From: Nitrospira sp.
GTDB taxonomy: Bacteria; Nitrospirota; Nitrospiria; Nitrospirales; Nitrospiraceae
Direction: 5' to 3'
DNA: 64,000 bases
Assembly: GCA_024760545.1 (NCBI GenBank)
Contig: CP060501.1
Location: forward strand, 2,455,501 to 2,519,500
Shown: positions 1-8,957 of the stretch, in pieces
How positions within the stretch are numbered: the stretch's first letter is position 1
Layout: each line of letters starts with the position of its first letter
The notes under the pieces: generated by a model
Told to the model about the DNA's origin: nothing
Database searches by the model: none
What the model saw: only the letters and a program-made list of their open reading frames with translations
Position numbers and translations under genes: made by a program

Positions 1-93
1 GGCGTCGGTGGCGAGTTGGCTCCAGTCATAGCCCACCAAGGCAATCAGCCCGACCAGCAGGAGAGTGGCTTGCACCCCTAGACGGTGTTTCAT
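1..93 (-). CDS. N-terminus of an exported or membrane protein (partial)
   Basis: The gene runs off the left edge. Only the first 31 codons are visible: a short basic start (MKHR) followed by a hydrophobic stretch rich in Leu, Val, Ile and Gly, then polar residues, which looks like a signal peptide or signal anchor. An AAAGGAG ribosome site lies about 13 bases upstream of the ATG at 93. It precedes the next minus-strand feature's direction of transcription, so it is probably downstream of the cytochrome gene at 173-643 and may share its transcript. The function cannot be read from this fragment. Confidence 0.5.
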   Translation of the reverse strand, partial: MKHRLGVQATLLLVGLIALVGYDWSQLATDA

Positions 94-172
94 ACCCCAA
101 CGAGCTCCTTTCCACTCTCGCCCGAACTAAAATAGTGGGCGTTGTTCCCTGCCAAGAGATCAGGAAACCAGG

Positions 173-643
173 TTAAGCCGGTGGCTCTCCCCACTTGCAG
201 AAGGTTCGCAGATAAGCAATCACTTTCCAGCCTTCCTCTTCACTGAGAAGGTTCGGAATGAGGGCCTGCATGGCAGTTCCTGGACTACCGTACTTGATAA
301 TCCAGAAGAGCTCGCCATCGTCGCGATCTCTCTGCACCGCGCAATCCGTGAAATCTCGGGGAGGATTTTTGGCATGCATATGGTTGGCCGGGCCATCTCC
401 TTTCCCGCTCAACCCATGACAGAGATGACAGGTGCCTTTGCCCTCATAGAGAGTTTTCCCCGCTGCCACAATCTCCGGTGCAGCGTGCCGCGCATCACCG
501 AACGGTGCCTGCAAGGCGAGGGCTTTTTCCAAGTGCGTGGAGGGAACGCGGTCATCGATCGGCGGGCGCGAGCCGCATGACAGCATCGTCGCCATGAGCA
601 TCAACATCACGACGAGAGAGCCGCCTCGTTTAATCATCGCCAT
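173..643 (-). CDS. exported monohaem cytochrome c
   Basis: This 156-residue protein is a single-haem class I type cytochrome c acting outside the cytoplasmic membrane as an electron carrier. Residues 1-22 form a signal peptide ending at Cys23 with a weak lipobox (MLSC), so it may be membrane-tethered as a lipoprotein. The haem site is C72-H-L-C75-H76 and the probable sixth ligand is Met125 in GTAMQ. The C-terminal helix (about 135-149) matches the family fold. I chose the ATG at 643 because AAGGAGGAG lies 7 bases upstream; the open frame extends further upstream but without such a site. The partner oxidoreductase is not visible. It lies on the integrase-remnant side of tRNA-Val, so it may have arrived with an old element. 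Confidence 0.85.
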   Translation of the reverse strand: MAMIKRGGSLVVMLMLMATMLSCGSRPPIDDRVPSTHLEKALALQAPFGDARHAAPEIVAAGKTLYEGKGTCHLCHGLSGKGDGPANHMHAKNPPRDFTDCAVQRDRDDGELFWIIKYGSPGTAMQALIPNLLSEEEGWKVIAYLRTFCKWGEPPA

Positions 644-804
644 CACAACTCCTCCTTGTACGTTCCATGAAGTTGCTAAAGCATCTTGAATGCCATCACG
701 GTTCGATCGAAAAGCAGTCAACCGGAGGACATGGAATGCACCGTGACTTCGGGCTTTACTCGTCATGGCTTTCCCTCAGCTGATCCGCTGAGCTGCATCG
801 GCCT

Positions 805-1269
805 GTGGTGTTGTGCCTCAACAGAATACAAACCGTTGTAGCTGAATGCCTCAATCCCGAGGCAAGACATAGTCCCGTCAGAGAGAACCCACAACCGATA
901 GGCTTATCCGCCTGGCTCAACATCAAACCCTCAACGCTCAACCTCTGGGCTCAAGGTAAGATCCCCCGTCGAAAGATTCATGGCTTGATTCGGTTCGAGC
1001 GGGACAAGGTGACGGAATGGTTGGAATCGTTTGAGGGGAAATCACCAGCATCAATGCCGCGAGAGTGCCAGATCAGTCACCGCGATCTGGATCGTGTCAT
1101 TGAAGCGGCCACGCGAGACGCCCATACTCCGCGCCCCCGGGGAGACCACCGACAGCGAGCCAAAAATGAAAGGAGGAAGACCGTGGGGCTCGTTAAACGA
1201 GGGAATGTCTGGTGGATGAATTTGATTTTTCTGGGACGGCGAATCGGGCGTTGGCAGACTCGATCATGA
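805..1269 (+). pseudogene. excisionase-like HTH joined to integrase N-terminus
   Basis: The first part (about residues 30-75) resembles a MerR/excisionase-type helix-turn-helix: LSAWLNIKPSTLNLW is a recognition-helix-like stretch, followed by a wing and FERDKVTEWL, as in phage Xis or helix_turn_helix_17 proteins. The last 28 residues (GLVKRGNVWWMNLIFLGRR) are the beta-strand start of a tyrosine integrase arm-binding domain, so the frame runs from one gene into another. A strong AAAGGAGG site precedes an in-frame GTG at 1183, which was probably the original integrase start. The integrase frame is then lost near 1240. Function as a DNA-binding protein is possible but the locus looks decayed. 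Confidence 0.55.
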
Positions 1270-1500
1270 CTAAGGTGAAGGTTCAGCTGATTGAGGGGCA
1301 GTATTTGGATCGCCTCAAAGAAAAGACCCGAGCTTTCGACGAACTAATGGATCGTTTCGAGCGAAAGCATCTCGTGAAGTTGGCAAGCCACCAGACAGGT
1401 CAGGTCTTCGTGAAACGCTTCCGTACGTTCTTTGGAGGTCGGATAGTGGCGGAGATGACGCCCAGACTGATCGTGGACGATAAGAGCGCACGGTGCCGTG
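1183..1500 (+). pseudogene. truncated, frameshifted tyrosine integrase
   Basis: From the GTG at 1183 the integrase N-terminus is read to about 1240. A frameshift then moves homology to the frame that carries MTKVKVQLIEGQYLD...FDELMDRF...RFRTFFGGRIVAEMTPRLI (to about 1480), a typical SAM-like core-binding domain of phage-type integrases. The catalytic domain with its R-K-H-R-H-Y residues is missing: similarity stops just before the CCA end of tRNA-Val. An integrase reading toward the 3' end of a tRNA is the usual arrangement at the edge of an integrated element, so this marks an old insertion whose body lay to the left. Confidence 0.65.
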
Positions 1501-1507
1501 GGAAAGA

Positions 1508-1582
1508 TGGTGGGCGATACAGGTATCGAACCTGTGGCCTCTTCCGTGTGAAGGAAGCGCTCTACCACTGAGCTAATCGCCC
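1508..1582 (-). tRNA. tRNA-Val (anticodon CAC)
   Basis: A 75-nt cloverleaf on the minus strand with CCA encoded (1508-1510). Acceptor arms GGGCGAT/ATCGCCC pair fully, the D-arm contains AGCTCAGTGGTAGAGC, the anticodon loop is TTCACAC (anticodon CAC, reads GUG), and the T-arm is CAGGTTCGATACCTG. The integrase remnant sits at its 3' side. Confidence 0.96.
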
Positions 1583-1698
1583 GACCGGAGGGGGAGTCTA
1601 GCACGAGATTTTGGCGTGGTTCAACGTTGTCTCTCTCCTTGACTTCACCAAAAGACGGTTTCTAGAATGAACGCCTTTCACGGCAAGGAATGTCGATC

Positions 1699-3015
1699 AT
1701 GAGAGATGACGTCGTCATCGTGGGCGGTGGTCTGGCCGGTTCGGAAGCGGCCTGGCAAGCGGCGAATCGCGGAGCCAGAGTCACGCTCTATGAAATGCGC
1801 CCAAAAGAGATGACGAAGGCGCATAAAACCGGAGGATTGGCCGAGCTCGTGTGCTCGAATTCACTGGGATCCACTGATCCTCTGAATGCGCCAGGCATTC
1901 TCAAGGAGGAGATGCGCCGCGTCAACTCGCTGATCATCTCTGCCGCCGAGCAGGCCAGAGTGCCGGCCGGATCGGCGCTGGCTGTCGATCGTGAGCGGTT
2001 CTCGCAGACCATAACCCAGGCCTTGGAAGGACATCCTCGCATCAGAATTCTTCACGAAGAGATTGCGGAAATTCCCGTGGATTGCCTCTGCATTATCGCC
2101 ACAGGGCCGTTGACCTCGGATAAACTCTCACAGGCCATCCGCGCTGTGACACAATCGAAGCACCTCTATTTTTACGACGCCATCTCGCCGATCATCGACG
2201 CGGATTCCATTAACATGGACATCGTCTTTCGTGCCTCTCGCTACGACAAGGGTGGAGATGACTATCTGAATTGCCCCATGACCGATACGCAGTACGACGC
2301 CTTTTACGATACTCTGATGGCAGCGGAGAAGGTGCAGCCAAAGGAATTTGAGAAAACTCCCTATTTCGAGGCCTGCGTTCCGATTGAAGTGTTGGCAGAA
2401 CGTGGCCGCCAGACAATGCAGTTCGGTCCTCTGAAGCCAGTCGGCCTGAAGGATCCGCGGACCGGGATAGAGCCGGCGGCAGTCGTGCAGCTGCGGACAG
2501 AAAACATCCATCGCACGTGCTACAACATGGTAGGATTCCAGACGAAACTCACCTACCCGGAGCAGAAGCGCGTGTTTCGCATGATTCCCGGGCTCGAACA
2601 AGCCGAGTTCCTGCGGTATGGGAGCCTCCATCGCAACACCTTCATCAATTCCCCTCAACTCCTCTTCAACACGCTGCAATTCAAGGCACGCAGCACACTA
2701 TTCTTTGCGGGGCAACTCATCGGCGTGGAAGGCTATACAGAATCGGCGGCCATGGGAGGCTTGGCCGGCATCAATGCGGCGCGGGCTCTAGCAGAGCAAC
2801 CATTGATCACGCCGCCACCCACAACAGCGCATGGCTGTCTGGTTTCTCATATCACTTCATCGGACCCTCGCCATTTCCAACCGATGAACACCAATTTCGG
2901 CTTGTTTCCTCCCTTGTCGAACCCTCCCAAAGACAAAGACAAGAAGCGCCGCGCGTTGAGCCAGCGTGCCCTCGAGGATTTCAACTCATGGAAGATACAA
3001 TCAGGGCTTTCATAA
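1699..3015 (+). CDS. trmFO: folate-dependent tRNA (uracil-54-C5) methyltransferase TrmFO
   Basis: TrmFO uses 5,10-methylenetetrahydrofolate and FADH2 to form m5U54 in the T-loop of tRNA. The protein opens with a Rossmann FAD motif (VVIVGGGLAGSEAAW, residues 5-19). Cys52 in ELVCSNSLGS matches the conserved Cys of the family, and a second conserved Cys lies in FEACVPIEVLAERG. The C-terminal region has GQLIGVEGYTESAAMGG, which binds FAD. Length (438 residues) is normal. An in-frame ATG at 1690 exists, but the AAGGA at 1685 fits the ATG at 1699 better. Its last 28 bases overlap xerC, as in Bacillus-type trmFO-xerC-hslVU clusters, so the genes are probably translationally coupled. Confidence 0.95.
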   Translation: MRDDVVIVGGGLAGSEAAWQAANRGARVTLYEMRPKEMTKAHKTGGLAELVCSNSLGSTDPLNAPGILKEEMRRVNSLIISAAEQARVPAGSALAVDRERFSQTITQALEGHPRIRILHEEIAEIPVDCLCIIATGPLTSDKLSQAIRAVTQSKHLYFYDAISPIIDADSINMDIVFRASRYDKGGDDYLNCPMTDTQYDAFYDTLMAAEKVQPKEFEKTPYFEACVPIEVLAERGRQTMQFGPLKPVGLKDPRTGIEPAAVVQLRTENIHRTCYNMVGFQTKLTYPEQKRVFRMIPGLEQAEFLRYGSLHRNTFINSPQLLFNTLQFKARSTLFFAGQLIGVEGYTESAAMGGLAGINAARALAEQPLITPPPTTAHGCLVSHITSSDPRHFQPMNTNFGLFPPLSNPPKDKDKKRRALSQRALEDFNSWKIQSGLS

Positions 3016-3926
3016 AGTACCTGCACGTTGAGCGCAATGCGTCGGACGAGACCATTCGCAATTACCGATCCGACCTTCAACAACTGGCAAGGTTTCTCCG
3101 TCGAACGGAAGAAGAGCCCATCCGCATCCGAGTCGATGCAGTCACCAGCGACGATGTTCGTGCCTATCTCCACAGCCTGGATCGACAGGGCGAGAAAGCG
3201 TCATCCTTGGCGAGGAAACTCGCTTGTCTTCGGAGTTTCTTTCGGTTTCTGGTTCGTGAAGGCGTGGTTCGGACCAACCCCGCAGAAAGCCTGAGAAGCC
3301 CTAAGCTACCAAAGCCGCTCCCTCGAGTGTTGACAAAGGACGATGCCGCGGCGCTCATGGAATTTCCTACGGGGGTCTCACCGCTCTCCTTGCGGGATCG
3401 TGCCTTGCTCGAAACATTGTACTCCACTGGCGCTCGAGTGAGTGAAGTCGTCGGAATCAACTATGGGGACCTGAACGAGGCGGACGGGGTTGTCCGCCTC
3501 AAGGGCAAAGGTCGCAAGGAGCGGGTGGTTCCGATCGGGGACGTGGCGCTGCACGCGATCCGGGTGTATCGGACATCCTTGCGTGTGCCGGCCATCGCTT
3601 CACAGGTATCGGCTCCGATTTTCTTAAATCATCGTGGAGGCCGGATCACGACTCGGAGCGTCGCTCAAATTGTTTCGCGGTACTCCAGCCGTCTCGTCGG
3701 CGGATCGGTAAGTCCTCATGCTCTGCGGCATTCCTACGCAACGCACCTGCTCGACGAAGGCGCGGATCTCCGCTCCATACAGGAAATGCTCGGGCACGCC
3801 TCGCTGAGCACAACACAAAAATATACACATGTGGCGACGGATCAACTCCTCGCCGTCTATGATCGAGCCCATCCTCGAGCCAAGGCAGCGAGCATCATCT
3901 CGGGAAAGGACCGCAAATCTTCATGA
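2988..3926 (+). CDS. xerC: tyrosine recombinase XerC/XerD type
   Basis: A 312-residue site-specific recombinase that resolves chromosome dimers at dif. The N-terminal SAM-like core-binding domain covers about 1-90. The catalytic domain shows Arg150 (STGARVSE), Lys174 in the KGKGRK hairpin, His244-x-x-Arg247 (HALRH), His270 (MLGHAS) and nucleophile Tyr279. All are intact, in contrast to the broken integrase at 1.2 kb. The start at 2988 lies inside the end of trmFO; the frame stays open far upstream but only this ATG gives the family's usual length. The next gene, hslV, overlaps it by ATGA. XerC and XerD cannot be told apart from one copy; the trmFO-xerC-hslVU order is why I use xerC. Confidence 0.93.
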   Translation: MEDTIRAFIKYLHVERNASDETIRNYRSDLQQLARFLRRTEEEPIRIRVDAVTSDDVRAYLHSLDRQGEKASSLARKLACLRSFFRFLVREGVVRTNPAESLRSPKLPKPLPRVLTKDDAAALMEFPTGVSPLSLRDRALLETLYSTGARVSEVVGINYGDLNEADGVVRLKGKGRKERVVPIGDVALHAIRVYRTSLRVPAIASQVSAPIFLNHRGGRITTRSVAQIVSRYSSRLVGGSVSPHALRHSYATHLLDEGADLRSIQEMLGHASLSTTQKYTHVATDQLLAVYDRAHPRAKAASIISGKDRKSS

Positions 3927-4459
3927 TTATTCGATCGACCACCATCTTGTGTGTCCGACGCGACGGACGGGTCGCCATGGGATGCGACGGCCAGGTGACC
4001 GTAGGCACCACGGTGATGAAGCACAACGCCAAAAAGCTTCGACGCCTGCATCATGATCAAGTACTGGCCGGATTTGCCGGGGCCACCGCGGATGCCTTTA
4101 CGCTGTTCGAGAAATTTGAGGCCAAGTTGGAGGAGTATCGAGGCAATCTCACCAGGGCAGCGGTTGAGCTCGCGAAAGATTGGCGAACCGACCGCGTGCT
4201 TCGACGTTTGGAAGCGCTCCTGGCCGTCGCAGGTCGTGACCAGTCGTTCGTCATTTCAGGAACCGGCGATGTTGTGGAGCCGGAAGACGGCATTTTGGCC
4301 ATCGGCTCGGGTGGACCCTATGCTCTCGCGGCTGCCAGAGCCCTGTTACGCCATTCGCAACTCGAGGCCCCGGTGATCGTCACCGAAGCCATGACCATCG
4401 CGGGCTCTATTGACATCTACACTAACCAACAGATTATTGTTGAAGAACTTCGAGGATAA
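3923..4459 (+). CDS. hslV: ATP-dependent protease subunit HslV
   Basis: HslV is the proteolytic hexamer ring of the HslUV (ClpQY) protease in the cytoplasm. It is an N-terminal-nucleophile enzyme: a short propeptide (MIIRS) precedes Thr6-Thr7 (TTILCVRR), which becomes the catalytic N-terminus after processing. Family signatures [17 protein letters not shown] and [14 protein letters not shown] follow. At 178 residues it has standard length. Its ATG overlaps the xerC stop by four bases, and hslU starts 10 bases downstream, so the protease pair is co-expressed with the recombinase. Confidence 0.97.
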   Translation: MIIRSTTILCVRRDGRVAMGCDGQVTVGTTVMKHNAKKLRRLHHDQVLAGFAGATADAFTLFEKFEAKLEEYRGNLTRAAVELAKDWRTDRVLRRLEALLAVAGRDQSFVISGTGDVVEPEDGILAIGSGGPYALAAARALLRHSQLEAPVIVTEAMTIAGSIDIYTNQQIIVEELRG

Positions 4460-4468
4460 CTCATTATC

Positions 4469-5866
4469 ATGAAGCATCTCACGAGCGACTCCGAACCGCT
4501 GAATCTCAATAGCCTCACCCCGCGTCAAATTGTCGAGGAACTGAATCGTTATGTGATCGGGCAAAAGGACGCGAAGCGGATGGTCGCCATTGCCCTTCGC
4601 AACCGCTGGCGTCGCCAGCAGGTGGCTCCTGACCTGCGCGATGAGGTGATGCCGAAGAACATTATCATGATCGGGCCGACTGGAGTCGGGAAGACCGAGA
4701 TCGCCAGACGGCTCGCCAAGTTGGCCGAGGCCCCTTTCCTCAAGGTCGAAGCGTCGAAATTCACCGAAGTCGGCTACGTCGGGCGCGATGTGGAATCCAT
4801 CATTCGCGATTTGACCGAGCTGGCCATCAATATGGTCAAGACCCAACGCCTTGCCTCCGTTCAGCAAAAGGCCGAACAACAGGGAGAGGAGCGACTACTC
4901 GATCTTCTCTTGCCGCCGCCGCCCCCTCGACCAGGATTTGGGGAAAGCGCGGACGAGACGTCCACCCACACACCGCCGGATTCCCACGAGGCCACCCGGT
5001 CGAAACTTCGACTGCAGTTGCGGGAAGGAAAGCTGGACGAACGCACGGTTGAAATGGAAGTAAAAGAACGCGGGCTTCCGGTCGGCGTGATCTCCAACGT
5101 CGGAGGGCTTGACGACCTCGAGAACAATCTCCGTGACATGCTGGGTGGAATGTTCCAAGGTAAGAAAAAGAAGCGGGTGATGAAGGTGCCGGAGGCGCTC
5201 AAACACCTGACACAGGAAGAAGCCCAGAAATTGATCGATATGGATGACGCCACACGTGAAGCCATCGCCAAGGTGGAACAGACCGGAATCGTGTTCCTCG
5301 ATGAGATCGATAAGATCGCCGGCCGCGAACGTACCATGGGACCGGATGTGTCGCGGGAAGGCGTGCAACGCGACTTACTCCCCATCGTAGAAGGATGTAC
5401 GGTCACTACGAAACACGGCCCGGTCGTGACGGATCATATTCTCTTCATCGCCGCCGGCGCCTTTCATGTGGCAAAGCCGTCCGACCTGATCCCGGAGCTT
5501 CAAGGACGGTTTCCCATCCGGGTGGAACTCAGTCCCTTATCAAAAGATGATTTTGTCCGTATTCTGACGGAGCCGAAAGGCGCGTTGGTCCGTCAATATC
5601 AGGCCTTGCTGGCCACAGAAGGCCTCACCATTGAGTTTGCCAAGGACGGCCTGGAAGAGATCGCCGAGGTCGCGGTGCAGGTGAATGAACGGACCGAGAA
5701 CATCGGCGCGCGCCGGCTCTTCACCATCATGGAGCGGTTGCTTGAGGAAATTTCCTTCGAAGGGCCCGGATGGCCCGACAAACGAATCGACATCACCGCC
5801 TCTTACGTGAGGGAGCGCTTGAAAGATATCGTCAAGGACCAGGATTTGAGCCGGTATATACTCTAA
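4469..5866 (+). CDS. hslU: ATP-dependent protease ATPase subunit HslU
   Basis: HslU is the AAA+ unfoldase that feeds substrates to HslV. Walker A is GPTGVGKT (residues 69-76), Walker B is [10 protein letters not shown] (about 273-282), and the pore/arm signature [11 protein letters not shown] follows Walker A. The intermediate (I) domain between the Walker motifs contains a proline run ([10 protein letters not shown], near residue 150) and [11 protein letters not shown]. The C-terminus DLSRYIL matches the tail that inserts into HslV. Length of 465 residues is slightly above the usual 440-450 because of the I-domain. It lies immediately after hslV. Confidence 0.97.
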   Translation: MKHLTSDSEPLNLNSLTPRQIVEELNRYVIGQKDAKRMVAIALRNRWRRQQVAPDLRDEVMPKNIIMIGPTGVGKTEIARRLAKLAEAPFLKVEASKFTEVGYVGRDVESIIRDLTELAINMVKTQRLASVQQKAEQQGEERLLDLLLPPPPPRPGFGESADETSTHTPPDSHEATRSKLRLQLREGKLDERTVEMEVKERGLPVGVISNVGGLDDLENNLRDMLGGMFQGKKKKRVMKVPEALKHLTQEEAQKLIDMDDATREAIAKVEQTGIVFLDEIDKIAGRERTMGPDVSREGVQRDLLPIVEGCTVTTKHGPVVTDHILFIAAGAFHVAKPSDLIPELQGRFPIRVELSPLSKDDFVRILTEPKGALVRQYQALLATEGLTIEFAKDGLEEIAEVAVQVNERTENIGARRLFTIMERLLEEISFEGPGWPDKRIDITASYVRERLKDIVKDQDLSRYIL

Positions 5867-5927
5867 GAGCTGATCATCGTCGACATCGGCCGATACGGTC
5901 GCCGAACTTGATAGCTTGGAGCCAAGC

Positions 5928-6824
5928 ATGAACCGACTGATCAAGAAGGCCAACGTTCTCATCGAAGCCCTTCCGTATATTCGCACGTTCCGCGGGAAAA
6001 CCGTGGTCGTCAAATACGGTGGCCATGCGATGACGGACTCTTCGCTCAAAGAACGCTTTGCGCAGGATATCGTGCTATTGAAGTACGTGGGGATCAATCC
6101 CGTCATCATTCACGGCGGCGGCCCGCAAATCGACAAGATGCTGGATCGGCTCGGCATCGAAGCAAAATTTCGTCACGGCGTCCGCATCACCGACGAGGCC
6201 ACGATGGAAATCGTGGAAATGGTCTTGGCCGGAAAAATCAACATGGAGATCACCGATCTCATCAACCGGCACGGTGGAAGCGCGGTCGGTTTAAGCGGAA
6301 AGGACGGTGGCTTGATTCTCAGCAAGCCGTTGACGGCCAAGGCCTGGGCAGAAAGTCTGGAGCGCGACTTGGAGGGAGAAGATGGTGAAGGCGACTTTGG
6401 GTTGGTGGGCGACATTGAAAAGGTCGATCCGGGTCTGTTACGCAATCTTCAGGACGACCACTACATCCCCGTCATCGCACCCATAGGAACAGACCGCGAG
6501 GGCAATACATACAATATCAACGCGGATCTCGTGGCTGGGGCGGTGGCCGGTGCACTGCGCGCGGAGAAGCTTCTGATGATGACGGATATCAAAGGCATTC
6601 GCGATGCCAACGGACGCCACCTTTCCACGGTGTCTCGAAAAGATGTGCAACGTATGATGAAGAAAGGGATCATCACGGAAGGCATGATCCCGAAAGTTCA
6701 TGCCTGCCTGGAGGCAATAGCTGAGGGAGTCGGCAAGGCCCATATCATCGATGGGCGCATTCCCCATGCCGTTCTGCTGGAAATCTTCACGCACAAAGGT
6801 ATCGGCACCGAGATTGTGACCTAA
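5928..6824 (+). CDS. argB: acetylglutamate kinase
   Basis: ArgB phosphorylates N-acetyl-L-glutamate, the second step of arginine synthesis. Amino-acid kinase motifs are clear: VVVKYGGHAM near the N-terminus holds the catalytic Lys, VIIHGGGPQID forms the glycine-rich loop, and NINADLVAGAVAGAL plus EGMIPKVHACLEAI mark the substrate and ATP sites. The N-terminal extension MNRLIKKANVLIEALPYI is of the type that makes hexameric, arginine-inhibited enzymes, so feedback control by arginine is likely. I chose ATG 5928, preceded by GGAG at 7 bases, over the in-frame TTG at 5916. It is 298 residues long and follows hslU by about 60 bases. Confidence 0.96.
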   Translation: MNRLIKKANVLIEALPYIRTFRGKTVVVKYGGHAMTDSSLKERFAQDIVLLKYVGINPVIIHGGGPQIDKMLDRLGIEAKFRHGVRITDEATMEIVEMVLAGKINMEITDLINRHGGSAVGLSGKDGGLILSKPLTAKAWAESLERDLEGEDGEGDFGLVGDIEKVDPGLLRNLQDDHYIPVIAPIGTDREGNTYNINADLVAGAVAGALRAEKLLMMTDIKGIRDANGRHLSTVSRKDVQRMMKKGIITEGMIPKVHACLEAIAEGVGKAHIIDGRIPHAVLLEIFTHKGIGTEIVT

Positions 6825-6832
6825 TCCTTCCC

Positions 6833-7714
6833 TTGACGGAAACCCACGTGCCCGTTGATCGCAACCTTCTCAAAGAAGACCTTCGCCATCTGGTAGGAGA
6901 GCGGCATCCCCTGTCCTCTCCAGTCCGCTTACAGCAGACGGAAGCGTATCTGCGCCGCCGATTCATGGAAGCTGGGCTCGCCGTCACTGCGCATGAATTC
7001 GAAGCATTGGGCAAGCCCTATCGGAATGTCATCGGAACGGCGCGCTCCAGTTCTCTGCACGATGAACACGCGCTCCCTCTGATTCTTGCCGCGCACTTCG
7101 ATACAATTGAAGGGTCTCCCGGCGCTGATGACAATGCCAGCGCGCTCGCGGTGCTCCTACACGCAGCTCGTCAGGTCCGAAGTATAAAATTGGCCAGGCC
7201 GGTCCAGTTCATCGCCTTCAACTTGGAGGAACACAATCTCCTTGGCAGCTTCGCCTATACCTCATTCCTTCGGAAGAACCATCATGCCATTCATGGAGCG
7301 ATCGTGCTGGAGTGCGTCGGTTATGCGAGCCATCAAGAAGGTTCGCAGAAAATCCCCCCCGGTGTGCCGATCGCCGTTCCCACGACAGCAAATTTCCTTG
7401 CCGTGATCGGCAATGAGCGGTCACGGGACTTGACGAGCTCCATCGCCCAGACGATGAAATCGCACCTTCCGATTGTTCCTTTGGTTGTGCCGGGCAACGG
7501 AGAAAAGCTGCCGGACACAAGACGTAGCGACCACACGTCGTTCTGGGAACAGGGGTTCCCGGCCGTCATGCTGACCGACACCGCGAACTTCCGTAATCCT
7601 CATTATCATCGGCCGACCGATACCCTCGACACGTTGAATCTCGACTTTATCGCCTCAGTCGCCGATGGGGTCACAGCAGCCGTCATGGCGTTGGCCGCCC
7701 GACCTATTACGTAG
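6833..7714 (+). CDS. M28-family zinc aminopeptidase-like protein
   Basis: This 293-residue protein belongs to the M28 (aminopeptidase Y/Q type) co-catalytic zinc peptidases. The metal ligands appear in order: His88-x-Asp90 in AAHFDT, Asp99 or Asp100 in GADDNAS, Glu132-Glu133 in NLEEHN, Glu160 in LECVGY, and His259 in NPHYHRPTDT. No signal peptide is seen, so it probably acts in the cytoplasm. It starts only 8 bases after argB, most likely at the TTG at 6833; a GTG at 6851 is an alternative. Substrate cannot be assigned; related enzymes cleave N-terminal residues or glutaminyl ends. Confidence 0.85.
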   Translation: MTETHVPVDRNLLKEDLRHLVGERHPLSSPVRLQQTEAYLRRRFMEAGLAVTAHEFEALGKPYRNVIGTARSSSLHDEHALPLILAAHFDTIEGSPGADDNASALAVLLHAARQVRSIKLARPVQFIAFNLEEHNLLGSFAYTSFLRKNHHAIHGAIVLECVGYASHQEGSQKIPPGVPIAVPTTANFLAVIGNERSRDLTSSIAQTMKSHLPIVPLVVPGNGEKLPDTRRSDHTSFWEQGFPAVMLTDTANFRNPHYHRPTDTLDTLNLDFIASVADGVTAAVMALAARPIT

Positions 7715-7795
7715 CGTTCATTCAGTGTATTGGCTAGACTGCCCGCTGCGCTGTGCGGAGCAAGAAAGACGTAACTTTCATGGGAGAGCTGATCG

Positions 7796-8395
7796 ATGCC
7801 TTCACGAAAAGCCGATCTTGTCCCTGATTCCTTAGAGCCCCTCATCCTGGTCCTTAGAAACCAGCGCGTCATCCTGGATGCGGATTTGGCCAGACTATAC
7901 GGAGTGCCTACGAAGCGCTTTAACGAAGCCTTCAAACGAAACCAACGGCGGTTCCCCGATGATTTTGCCTTTCAGCTCACCACTGTGGAGTTCAATAACT
8001 TGAAGTCGACATTTGCGACCTCAACGTCGCAATCAGTTGGAATGACAGGGATAAATGTGAACTGGTCGCAATTTGCGACCAGTTCCAGCCGCCATCGCGG
8101 AATGGCGTACCGACCCTGGGCGTTCACTGAGCACGGCGCCATGATGGTCGCCAACATTCTCCATAGCGAACGGGCAATCCACATGAGCGTCTTTGTGATA
8201 CGAGCCTTTGTTCGACTGCGTGAACATATCGCTGCCAATCGGGCCATTCTTAAGCGCCTAGCTGAAATTGATAAGACCTTGCTTGAGCACGATACCGCCT
8301 TGGTCGATCTGTACGAGAAACTGCAACCACTGCTGCAACCGCCACCCGACGCACCCACGCGACGGATCGGCTTCCAGGCCAAGGGGAAAGCGTGA
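7796..8395 (+). CDS. ORF6N-domain DNA-binding protein
   Basis: A 199-residue protein with the ORF6N domain of phage antirepressors and mobile-element regulators. The signature runs from LRNQRVILDADLARLYGV through KRFNEAFKRNQRRFPDDF to TEHGAMMVANIL (about residues 20-130). The C-terminal third is helical and probably coiled (HIAANRAILKRLAEIDKTLLEHD), ending in a proline-rich tail. Proteins of this family often lie in defence or prophage-derived regions; here it is followed by restriction-gene fragments and an abortive-infection pair, which fits. The direct target is unknown. Confidence 0.85.
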   Translation: MPSRKADLVPDSLEPLILVLRNQRVILDADLARLYGVPTKRFNEAFKRNQRRFPDDFAFQLTTVEFNNLKSTFATSTSQSVGMTGINVNWSQFATSSSRHRGMAYRPWAFTEHGAMMVANILHSERAIHMSVFVIRAFVRLREHIAANRAILKRLAEIDKTLLEHDTALVDLYEKLQPLLQPPPDAPTRRIGFQAKGKA

Positions 8396-8400
8396 GGTCG

Positions 8401-8589
8401 AGCGGCACATCTTTCTGAGATTCTCCCTCCGAGGTATCCCTCCTCACCTGGTTCAAAACCATCCTTGATGATCTCGTGTTCGAGCTTGAGCACGTCGCCA
8501 AGGATGTCTTGCGGCTTGTCGTGGTCAACTGCTTCAACGGTCACGGGTTTGTAGCGGCCTGCGGCGAGGCTCCAGTCATTCTTTAGGGT
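8401..8589 (-). pseudogene. C-terminal remnant of type I restriction methylase HsdM
   Basis: On the minus strand the frame reads LKNDWSLAAGRYKPVT, then a stretch ending in LEHEIIKDGFE. The NDWSLAAGRY pattern is the typical C-terminal end of N6-adenine methylase subunits of type I restriction systems. The catalytic NPPY/F part is absent, and upstream the frame runs at once into the oppositely oriented hsdS fragment. This is a leftover of an inverted or deleted restriction locus, not an expressed enzyme. Confidence 0.6.
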
Positions 8590-8836
8590 GCGACTCGAAC
8601 AATCAAAGTTGCTCCCCGTGTACTTCGAGACATTTCTTCAGACTCCCACTGCCAAGGAATATTTTCTGGGTTGCGCAATAAGAACAATCCATCTCGCCAG
8701 TATTAACATGACTCAGTTACGAGGTCTGCCTGTGCCGGTTCCATCTCTCAGTTTCCAGAAAGAATTTGCCTCTCGCCGACATCTTGATGATCTCTTTCAG
8801 TCGATGCTCCACCGCGCGTTCCAGGGAGAGTTATAG
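8588..8836 (+). pseudogene. C-terminal remnant of type I specificity subunit HsdS
   Basis: The 82-codon frame carries the end of an HsdS target-recognition domain and its conserved tail: NMTQLRGLPVPVPSLSFQKEF, then DDLFQSMLHRAFQGEL. Full HsdS proteins are about 400 residues, so only the last fifth remains, and there is no ribosome site at a suitable start. It lies back to back with the hsdM fragment on the other strand, showing that the former hsdMS unit was broken and rearranged. Confidence 0.65.
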
Positions 8837-8918
8837 GCGCCCTAGCCTCTTGCCGATCGCGAGTTCTTTACCTTTAAGAACTCCTACTCTCTATAGGCAA
8901 TATGTTCACTCAATCCTA

Positions 8919-8947
8919 TTGTTCATGATTCATGAACGTGCTATATT
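8919..8947 (+). promoter_or_regulatory. promoter with palindromic operator for the AbiEi/AbiEii pair
   Basis: TTGTTC (8919-8924) and TATATT (8942-8947) are spaced by 17 bases, a good sigma-70 arrangement. The near-perfect palindrome GTTCATGATTCATGAAC (8921-8937) overlaps the -35 element and the spacer. AbiEi antitoxins are known to repress their own operons by binding inverted repeats, so this is probably the autoregulatory operator. The predicted transcript start would be only a few bases before the ATG at 8958. Confidence 0.6.
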
Positions 8948-8957
8948 GCCGATCACT

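Noticed and set aside
2517-2987. N-terminal extension of xerC upstream of 2988
   Set aside because: The extension lies within trmFO, has poor protein composition, and would make the recombinase far longer than the family.
8401-8836. A working type I restriction system
   Set aside because: Only C-terminal pieces of hsdM and hsdS remain, on opposite strands, with no hsdR and no methylase catalytic motif.
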